Below are positions 26,352-32,250 of a stretch of 32,250 nt of DNA, in pieces. Both the position numbers and the translations under genes were made by a program. The stretch's first letter is position 1. Every line of letters begins with the position of its first letter. The notes below the pieces were generated by a model. The model had not been told where the DNA came from, ran no database searches, and saw only the letters and a list, made by a program, of their open reading frames with translations. Origin of the DNA: Lujinxingia vulgaris (lineage in GTDB: Bacteria > Myxococcota_A > Bradymonadia > Bradymonadales > Bradymonadaceae); contig NZ_VOSL01000042.1 of the NCBI RefSeq assembly GCF_007997005.1, positions 1 through 32,250 of the forward strand, in the 5' to 3' direction.

Positions 26352-29300
26352 CTACGCCGAACTCACCTGCTCCTCCCCCACCACACGCTCCGCCTGCTCG
26401 TCTTCCGCATCATCCGGCACATGGAAATCAAATACCGCCTCCATCTCCCCAAACGCCTCCAGATCTTCAGGCGTCTCCGCAGCACCAAGCTCCCTGACGT
26501 TTCGCGCCAGGCTCAGCAGCGCCGAGCCGATCCGCACGACCCTGAAATTCGCCTCTTCGTGACGGTCCGTGCGCTCCCGGGGATCGACGCTGGCGAGCAG
26601 CGCCTCGGCCTCGATCAAAGCCTCCACCTGTGCGAACGCTTTGAGGGTGATGTCATCGAGGGCATCCACCAGATGCTCAAACTCCGCAGAATTCGCCCAC
26701 CTCTCGCGCAGCGCGCCGATCGTCTCCACCAGCTCCTGGATCAGCGTGCGGGTGCGCTCGGAGCGAGCCTGCTGCAATGCCTTGATGGCGTGGTCTTCAA
26801 AGGCCGGCGCAGGTCGAGCGTCGTTTCCTGGCGAGTTGCCTTTTTCAACCCGCGTCGCCGAGCGCAGGACCGGCCCTAACTCCACGGCGGCAAGGACGAC
26901 CAGCAGCAACCCCAGGACAACAAACAGGCTCGCGAATTCAAAAAAATAGAGCTCTTTGTGCCGCATGGTGGAGAAGATAAGGAAGAGCCATGCAAGCACC
27001 GGAATCAACGCCAGAAAGGGAGTCCAGCCGGTCAAAATCCGTCGAATCGACCGCCGCGCTCGGTAGAAAGGAGCGCCGAGGCCGGCATGCAAGATTCGCG
27101 TTGATATATGCTCTCGCTCCAGCGCCCTGGCCATTGCCAGCGCATCGTCCTTGGCAATGGACGGGCTCAAGAGAACCGGCAGCTCCGAGAGCAACGCTTC
27201 GAAATGTTGCTCTGCATCGATCCGCTGAAATTCACCGATGACCTGCCGAATCGCCGCGACGTCTGCACCCTCCAACGTCTCCCCTTCCACAACGACCTGC
27301 CATCCTACAAAACGCGAGCGGGCCGAGATCTGATAGCGACGCGCTCCGCAACTGGTACAGCGGTGCAGGTAGCGCAGTCGGGCGCCGCCGCATTGATGGC
27401 AGGACTCGCTCGCCAGCGCTTCGGCCTGCCAACTCTCATGGCTCTGCGCGCCGGAAGCCAACGCGAGCCGCATCTCTTCTGCGGACCGAAAGCGCTTTGA
27501 CGTATCCCGAGACGCCGCGCGCTTCAGGGTTTCTCGAAGCTGAAGCCCGGCCTCGACCTCCTGGAGATCACCACCTGCAACGGGTTCGTCTTCGCCTTGC
27601 GCGAAGGGCAATGTGCCGGTGAGGGCTTCGAGAAGCGTCAGGCCCAGACCAAAGATGTCGGCGCGCTCGTCCACCAGGCCGCCCTCGAGAATCTCCGGGG
27701 CCGCATAGCCCGGCGTGCCCAGGCGAGCCTCAAGCTCTGTGTCTCGGGCCAGGTACTCCATTCTGGCGAGTCCGAAGTCGACCAGCACCACCCGCTCATC
27801 CTCGCCGACAATGATATTGGCGGGCTTGATGTCGCCGTGAATCACGCCGCTTCGATGTGCCGCGCCGAGCGCGTCCAGAAGCGTCGTTCCGAGGGTGCGA
27901 ACCTCGGCCGGGGGCAGTGCGCCGCGCCAGCGAATCATCGTCTTCAGATCAATGCCCGGGATGTACTCCATCACAAGCACGCCCACGCCATCGACCTCCA
28001 GATGCTCATGTATGGCCACCAGGCCCGGGTGATGCACCTTGCAGGCGGCCTCAAACTCCTGGCGGATCAGGCTGCCGATCTGAGGGATGTCGCGCAGGTG
28101 CGGGAGCACGACCTTGAGTGCCACCTCCTCCCCTCGGTAGTGGTCGTAGGCCAACACGACGCTGGCCATCCCGCCGGAGGCAATGGGCCGAATCACGTCA
28201 AAACGCTCCGGTAGCGCCAGATGCAGGTCGACCTCTTCGCGGGCGGCTTCGCTGATTTCCAGATGGGGAGTGCCCTCAAGCTCGGTCAGCGATTGATGCA
28301 GAAGACGTAGCTCGTCGAGGGCAGCTTTGAGCTCCCCGGGCGCGCTCGACGACGCGTGTTGCGGCGACTCTTCCTCGTGAATCGCCACGTCATTCAGAGC
28401 GCGAACGCGCTCCAGCACATCGAAAAGCCGCGCCCGGGCCAGCTCGCTCTCCTCAACGGCTTTTTCGTGGCGTTTCATCTCCATGGCGAGGGCCAGCGCT
28501 TCGCGCCGGGCGGCTCCAGACGGGGAGTCCGCGGCCTGCTCTGCTTTCGCCACCAGCCCCTCCCAGGCCACCTGCAGGCGCTGCCATTCATCGTCGCGCG
28601 GTGCGGCGCCCAGGAGGGCCACGTCGTGCTCGACCTCGTCCAAAAGACGCTGCGCCTCTTCATCGCCGCGCCAGCTCAGAGCAGCGAGCACATCCTCCGC
28701 CAGGTGGCGATCCCGTTCATTCGCGAGGTCGCCCATGAACGCGACCCACGCCTGCCCCTTTTCCTTCGATAAAAACCCTGAGGCGCTCTCCTCGAAGGAC
28801 ACCGCAGGACGCCTGTTTTTCGTCGCCATCAACACCAGCGCGACCCAGATCGGCGCGACGATCATGAATATTATTATAATGAGTAAGTAGGGTAAGAAGA
28901 GATCATCACCGCTTACCTGACCATCGGAAAATGTCCAAATCGCGACGATCATCAAGAGAAAAAGTGCCCCAAAGCTTGTTGATAGGGCGGAGATCACGGA
29001 GAGCAAAAAGTAGAGCACCGGACTCGACCACCTCACACCCTTCATCGCCCATATCAGTCGGGCCAAGCGATTTTCGGTGCTCCGATCTTTTACTAAGATC
29101 GGCAGCTGATCGTCGGTCATCACCTCCTTCGGGTTGTCGAATGTGTGTTTCCTGGGCCTCTTCAGTTCGGCGGCTTCACCTTTTTCAAGAAAGGTCTTGA
29201 GCCGATAGGCATCGCTCGCGGTGAGGCCGGAGGCGATCATAATCGGGCTGTACGCCATTCGCTCTTGGGAATGCTCGTCGAAGATGGCCCCGGCGCGCTC

Positions 29301-30416
29301 GAGCTGCTCGCTGAGCAAGGCCTTCTCCTCGCTGTCCAATTGGGGATGAAAGGTCCTGAACAAGAGATCTCGCCAGCTTCTGCTACCGGCGAAACGCCGC
29401 ACCCCCGGTGTCTCCTCCCCACTGCGAAACTTGGGGACGAAGACATCGACGCTCCCCTCCCCGGGGTTTTGAATCAGGGGCCCCTGCCCGCAGCGCAGAC
29501 AAAGGTCCAGGGTGGGAATCCGCGGGTGCGCGCAGTTCCAGCAGGGCACCTCTTTTGTCTTGGATGTGGAGAGATGCGCGGGAAGTTCCACGCGACCCAG
29601 AAGCACATCCGCCATCGCGCGCATCGAGGGGATTCGCTCGCTGCGCTCCACCTGCAAGGCGCCCTGGATGGCGCGGCCCACCGGGGAGTTGACCTGTTCG
29701 CCGAGGTCCACCCGCAGATCGAGACCGTTGAGAGCCTCCAGCATCGCGCCCGGCCCTCCGGCTGGCACCGGCGGCCGACCGACGATCATCTCGAAAAGCA
29801 TCACGCCCAACGCCCACACGTCGGTGCGGGGGTCGGCGTCCCCCTCCTGGCCGCCCTGCGAAAACCACTGCTCCGGCGCCCCGTAGTGGGAGAGCCCAAA
29901 GGCCATGCTTTGCGTCGTGAGCCCGACCATATCGAGGACTTTTGCGCCTCCGAACCCGCTGACGCGCGCGCCTCCGGACCCGTCCAGCCAGATGTGGTCG
30001 GGGCTTAAGTTTCGGTGAATCACCCCGCGTCGATGTGCGAACTCCAGGCCCTCCAGGACGGGCTCCAGCAGGATCGCGGCTTCGGTGGCATCGACGACGC
30101 CGCGGCGCAGCCTGTCGGCCAGGGTCATCGTGCCCGGCACGTCGTAGACCAGGGCCAGCGCCTCCTCGTCGTCGAGAAGCTCCCGGGCAGCGCTCAACGC
30201 GGGATGGTCGAGACGCCCGGCCAGGGCCGCCTCCCGGGTAAAACGCATCACAACGAGCGGCTCGCTGCGCAGGTTTTCTTGCAGGATGCGCAGGTGAACG
30301 AGGCTCATCTCCCGGTCGTCGTGGGCCTCCCAGAGCAAGGCTCCGCGGTCTCGGCCAAGCTCGCGCATCAGGCGGTAGCGGCCTGCGAGTAGGTCGTTGT
30401 CTTGCCACGCTTTCAT
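26352..30416 (-). CDS. tandem pseudokinase-kinase membrane protein (bacterial Ser/Thr kinase)
   Basis: The chain is 1354 residues from the ATG at 30416, the first Met in front of the kinase fold; an ATG at 30473 and open sequence to 30665 would extend it. The first kinase-like domain (about 12-277) is degenerate: R43 (VHLR) for the VAIK lysine, HRN (134-136) for HRD, GFG (154-156) for DFG, though APE and DVWALG remain. A Cys-x2-Cys-x10-Cys-x2-Cys ribbon follows (292-309), then two membrane segments (466-495, 507-532) and a coiled region. The second kinase (about 738-987) is intact: SGGMASVVL loop, K768, HGD with D862, N867, DFG with D880. It has the same ribbon spacing (1006-1023) and two more membrane segments (1131-1150, 1160-1180). 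The duplicated layout suggests a signalling kinase in which one half regulates the other; the cue is unknown. Confidence 0.9.
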   Translation of the reverse strand: MKAWQDNDLLAGRYRLMRELGRDRGALLWEAHDDREMSLVHLRILQENLRSEPLVVMRFTREAALAGRLDHPALSAARELLDDEEALALVYDVPGTMTLADRLRRGVVDATEAAILLEPVLEGLEFAHRRGVIHRNLSPDHIWLDGSGGARVSGFGGAKVLDMVGLTTQSMAFGLSHYGAPEQWFSQGGQEGDADPRTDVWALGVMLFEMIVGRPPVPAGGPGAMLEALNGLDLRVDLGEQVNSPVGRAIQGALQVERSERIPSMRAMADVLLGRVELPAHLSTSKTKEVPCWNCAHPRIPTLDLCLRCGQGPLIQNPGEGSVDVFVPKFRSGEETPGVRRFAGSRSWRDLLFRTFHPQLDSEEKALLSEQLERAGAIFDEHSQERMAYSPIMIASGLTASDAYRLKTFLEKGEAAELKRPRKHTFDNPKEVMTDDQLPILVKDRSTENRLARLIWAMKGVRWSSPVLYFLLSVISALSTSFGALFLLMIVAIWTFSDGQVSGDDLFLPYLLIIIIFMIVAPIWVALVLMATKNRRPAVSFEESASGFLSKEKGQAWVAFMGDLANERDRHLAEDVLAALSWRGDEEAQRLLDEVEHDVALLGAAPRDDEWQRLQVAWEGLVAKAEQAADSPSGAARREALALAMEMKRHEKAVEESELARARLFDVLERVRALNDVAIHEEESPQHASSSAPGELKAALDELRLLHQSLTELEGTPHLEISEAAREEVDLHLALPERFDVIRPIASGGMASVVLAYDHYRGEEVALKVVLPHLRDIPQIGSLIRQEFEAACKVHHPGLVAIHEHLEVDGVGVLVMEYIPGIDLKTMIRWRGALPPAEVRTLGTTLLDALGAAHRSGVIHGDIKPANIIVGEDERVVLVDFGLARMEYLARDTELEARLGTPGYAAPEILEGGLVDERADIFGLGLTLLEALTGTLPFAQGEDEPVAGGDLQEVEAGLQLRETLKRAASRDTSKRFRSAEEMRLALASGAQSHESWQAEALASESCHQCGGARLRYLHRCTSCGARRYQISARSRFVGWQVVVEGETLEGADVAAIRQVIGEFQRIDAEQHFEALLSELPVLLSPSIAKDDALAMARALEREHISTRILHAGLGAPFYRARRSIRRILTGWTPFLALIPVLAWLFLIFSTMRHKELYFFEFASLFVVLGLLLVVLAAVELGPVLRSATRVEKGNSPGNDARPAPAFEDHAIKALQQARSERTRTLIQELVETIGALRERWANSAEFEHLVDALDDITLKAFAQVEALIEAEALLASVDPRERTDRHEEANFRVVRIGSALLSLARNVRELGAAETPEDLEAFGEMEAVFDFHVPDDAEDEQAERVVGEEQVSSA

Positions 30417-30778
30417 AAGGGTCGGCTCCCGGGCCGGTCGGTTTTTCAATCCGTAGGCTTGCGAGCCTAGCATAGTGTTGGAAAACGCTCCGCTGCCGAA
30501 ACGAGGGGTGGATGTCCGTCTCTCGGTCGGTGGTTTCCGGGGCGGTGAAATGGCGAGGAGGTCGGCCGTTCCCAGACCTGGGAGTACGGGGGAGGCACAA
30601 GACCTCCCCCTACGGCTCTGGCGCGAGCCGGTTACGAGCCCCGAACTCGTCACCCTCTTTTCCACCTCCCCCCCTCTCTGCTAACCTCCCCCCCTTCACA
30701 CCCAACCTGCAGTCAGCGGCGAGCATGGCGGTCATGCGCGCTGGTGAGGTTGCGCTACCCTCAAGGGGAGGTATCGCA
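30417..30778. other. divergent spacer between kinase and 30779 gene, with hairpins
   Basis: The 362-bp stretch holds a hairpin GTACGGGGGAGG (30584-30595) with CCTCCCCCTAC (30603-30613), a CCCAGACCTGGG palindrome (about 30571-30582) and CT-rich tracts near 30655-30695. Any promoter for the two flanking genes must lie here, but I could not point to one. Confidence 0.5.
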
Positions 30779-31624
30779 ATGCGTATCGTATCTCAGAGTG
30801 AATTCTTCAACTCCTACGCTCTTCCGCCCTCGCGCCTCGGCTGGGCCGCTCGCCGCGCCCGGGAGGGGATTGAGAAGGTGCAGCCCGCGCCGCCGGCGGA
30901 GATCGGGGCGTGTAATGAGGAGCTGATCGCCATGACGGAGCGCTACGCCGAGCGCCACCGCACCCGGGAGGCCGCCCGCAGCGCCAAGTCGGACCCCGAG
31001 CTCGCGCTGAGCGATAACAAGCTCGATAAGAGTTTTTCCAATTTCGTGAGCCGCGCGCGTATGGAGGTCGAAGACCACGGCAAGGACTCCGTCCGCGGCA
31101 AGGCTGCCCAGCGCCTGCTCGATGGGCCGCTGAACGTGGAGGTGCATTCGGTGACCAACGTCGCCCGCGAGGATCAGGAGGCGATGTTGCGCTCCATTCT
31201 CAACGACCTGGAGGCGAAGCATCTCCGCGACATCTCGGCCTGCGGCTTGAGCGCGTCCTTTGAGGTGCTGCAGGTGGCGTTTAAGGCATTTGCCGAGGCC
31301 ATGAGCCAGGCTATCAAGACCGAAGCCGCTCCGACTTTTGAAGAGCTCCAGCAGCTCAAGGCCGATATCGCGTCCAAGAGCGTGGAGCTGATCCACCGGG
31401 TCAACGGCGCCTACCCCACCACGAGCGAGGAGGACCGCAAGAATCGCTCGCTGATTCTCGGCCCCTTCGCCCTGCAAAACGACCGCGCCGCGGAGTTCTA
31501 CCGACGAAACCGCGGCCAGAATCAGCTCCCCGACGTCGACCTCGACACCGGCGCCGACGTCATCGTCACCGACGAGAAGCCGCAGGCCCCGGTGGGCGAC
31601 GTGACGGAGCCGGCGAACGCCTGA
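30779..31624 (+). CDS. predominantly helical protein of unknown function
   Basis: The product has 281 residues. The ATG at 30779 has AAGGGGAGG seven bases upstream, a strong site; frame extension upstream is not credible. The chain reads as helices without membrane segments or signal peptide: GWAARRAREGIEKVQ, ELIAMTERYAERHRT, SDNKLDKSFSNFVSRARMEVEDHG, EAMLRSILNDLEAKHLRDIS, FEELQQLKADIASKSVELIHRVNG. A mid-domain has QNDRAAEFYRRNRGQNQLP, and the acidic C-tail ends DVTEPANA. The pattern suggests a bundle-type protein. I do not recognise the family. It is followed by the palindrome array and an insertion sequence, so it may be accessory DNA. Confidence 0.85.
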   Translation: MRIVSQSEFFNSYALPPSRLGWAARRAREGIEKVQPAPPAEIGACNEELIAMTERYAERHRTREAARSAKSDPELALSDNKLDKSFSNFVSRARMEVEDHGKDSVRGKAAQRLLDGPLNVEVHSVTNVAREDQEAMLRSILNDLEAKHLRDISACGLSASFEVLQVAFKAFAEAMSQAIKTEAAPTFEELQQLKADIASKSVELIHRVNGAYPTTSEEDRKNRSLILGPFALQNDRAAEFYRRNRGQNQLPDVDLDTGADVIVTDEKPQAPVGDVTEPANA

Positions 31625-31649
31625 TACTGAACGTCCTTTCAAGATTGAT

Positions 31650-31901
31650 GATGGCGAAAGTGCTCTAGAGCACTCAAATCGCCATTCGATGAAGCGCCCA
31701 AGTGCTCGAGAGCACCCGGGCGCTTCATTCATGATCGGCAAGAGGGCTCGCAAGCCTTCGATTCACTCATGGATGAGGAGAATCGGAGCTCGCGAGCCTT
31801 TTTTTTGATCATCGAGGACAAACAGGAAGGCTCGAAAGCCCCTGGTGCGATCATCGAATCTCGATGTTGGGGCTTGGGAGCCTTCGGGGCGATCATCAAT
31901 G
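31650..31901 (+). repeat. 42-bp-period array of six small palindromes
   Basis: Six units have GC-rich dyads centred at 31666.5, 31708.5, 31750.5, 31792.5, 31834.5 and 31876.5, exactly 42 bp apart. Cores are AGTGCTC-TA-GAGCACT, GTGCTC-GA-GAGCAC, GGCTCGCAAGCC, GCTCGCGAGC, GGCTCGAAAGCC and GGCTTGGGAGCC. Flanks share a GATCAT...ATG theme. The second unit is almost palindromic over 40 bp (31689-31728). The third and fourth, and the fifth and sixth, can pair with one another. A run of eight T (31799-31806) follows unit four. In one plus frame it reads as a degenerate 14-residue repeat, but no start-and-site supports a gene. Confidence 0.8.
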
Positions 31902-31909
31902 ATCACGTG

Positions 31910-32014
31910 CCGAGCGCCCCAGGACGAAGCCAGCGGCGTCGTCAGGGATTCGCAGTAGCGCTGCTACAGCTTCATCCCTGCCTCCTTGCTGGACTTCGCC
32001 CTGGATGCGCTCGG
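31910..32014. repeat. 105-bp imperfect palindrome downstream of the array
   Basis: Arms pair from CCGAGCGC (31910-31917) with GCGCTCGG (32007-32014), through CAGGACGAAG (31920-31929) with CTTCGCCCTG (31994-32003), and CAGGGAT (31943-31949) with ATCCCTG (31974-31980). The tip is GTAGC-GCT-GCTAC (31955-31967). There is no convincing gene inside. It resembles the gap-pgk palindrome in form; I do not claim sequence kinship. Confidence 0.75.
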
Positions 32015-32074
32015 GTTGGGGGGCATTTGGGAGAGTTCATTAAAACTCGAGAGAACGAGCACCCGAACGAGATC

Positions 32075-32128
32075 GAGTACCCGTTCGAGTACGAGCACCA
32101 GCCCGAGTACGAGTACGAGCACCAGCCC
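32075..32128. repeat. GAGTAC low-complexity direct repeats
   Basis: GAGTAC occurs at 32075, 32087, 32105 and 32111, and the 18-mer GAGTACGAGCACCAGCCC occurs twice (32087-32104 and 32111-32128), 24 bp apart. The tract abuts the insertion-sequence end at 32131. Confidence 0.8.
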
Positions 32129-32130
32129 GA

Positions 32131-32250
32131 TGAGGTTCCTTCAATTTCCCGGACACATCGAAGAGAATGGTTTTAGTAACCACAACGAGGTGTTCCGATG
32201 AGCAGACAATATCCCAAGGACTTCAAGACCGAGGCCGTCCGCCTATCCAA
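32131..32250 (+). mobile_element. left end of an IS3-family-like insertion sequence
   Basis: The sequence from 32131 begins TGAGGTTCCTTC and continues to a TTTCCCGGACA segment (about 32145-32155), a form I associate with terminal inverted repeats of IS3-type elements. A transposase-like reading frame starts 67 bp in, the usual spacing. The right end and any target-site duplication are beyond the window, so this remains a partial element. Confidence 0.6.
32198..32250 (+). CDS. IS3/IS911-type transposase OrfA, N-terminal fragment
   Basis: The ATG at 32198 has CGAGG seven bases upstream. The 17 visible residues MSRQYPKDFKTEAVRLS match the start of the helix-turn-helix OrfA of IS3-family transposases (typical form M-x-K-x-Y-x-x-x-F-K-x-E-A-V). 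OrfA binds the terminal repeats; the catalytic DDE domain is in OrfB, expected downstream. The gene is cut by the window edge. Confidence 0.8.
   Translation, partial: MSRQYPKDFKTEAVRLS

Noticed and set aside
31650-31901. CRISPR array at the 42-bp periodic repeats
   Set aside because: The units are not near-identical repeats separated by unrelated spacers, the palindromes themselves vary, and no cas gene is nearby.
31769-32176. Plus-strand ORF of 135 codons over array, low-complexity tract and IS end
   Set aside because: It crosses three unrelated repeat regions and the proposed IS boundary and has no ribosome-binding site. The 14-residue repetition mirrors the DNA period.

Overview
The window is GC-rich chromosomal DNA, roughly two thirds G+C by eye, from a deltaproteobacterium-like predatory or myxobacterial-type lineage. 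The class Bradymonadia (order Bradymonadales) is my best guess. The grounds are a GspE N-terminal-domain protein with a long acidic tail, a MYXO-CTERM-type sorting signal, a large Ser/Thr kinase, ASH-domain lipoprotein architecture and the codon bias. The taxonomic call is inference. No rRNA, tRNA or CRISPR locus was recognised.

Layout. 1-2328 (minus): a GspE/PilB N-domain protein running off the left edge, with Ser-Glu-x tripeptide repeats. 2530-3270: a DUF4241 protein. 3450-7212 (minus): a glycolytic cluster gap-pgk-tpiA with unusually long spacers; the gap-pgk spacer holds a 16-bp perfect hairpin and a 160-bp imperfect palindrome. 7638-8294 (plus): a conserved-looking protein of unknown function. 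8363-9196 (minus): an MtfA-type zinc peptidase. 9433-10782 (plus): a secreted, probably outer-membrane barrel protein, followed by a terminator and convergent speB (agmatinase, 10889-11782). 12087-17054 (plus): an aldehyde dehydrogenase homologue lacking its catalytic residues, a HEAT-repeat/Clp-type AAA+ protein with a degenerate first ATPase module, and rsmG. 17095-20396 (minus): two overlapping genes for a surface lipoprotein with ASH and PKD-like domains and a MYXO-CTERM protein. 20629-24090 (minus): a type IIA topoisomerase B subunit (ParE/GyrB), a CxxC protein and a DUF2752 membrane protein. 24276-25283 (plus): an ATP-grasp protein, then a tandem-repeat spacer and a small hypothetical gene. 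26352-30416 (minus): a 1354-residue protein with an N-terminal pseudokinase and a C-terminal intact kinase in an internally duplicated architecture. 30779-31624 (plus): a helical protein of unknown function. 31650-32250: a 42-bp-period array of small palindromes, a 105-bp imperfect palindrome, GAGTAC low-complexity repeats, and the left end of an IS3-type insertion sequence whose first transposase gene starts at 32198 and leaves the window.

Themes. The core metabolic and housekeeping genes (gap, pgk, tpiA, speB, rsmG, parE) are ordinary. What stands out is a set of proteins that keep a fold but have lost catalytic residues: the pseudo-ALDH, the Clp-like AAA+ first module and the pseudokinase half. 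The window also has dense palindromic or repeated intergenic DNA, and an octamer CTGGCGAG/CTCGCCAG that I count 26 times on the two strands, about ten times a rough composition-based expectation.
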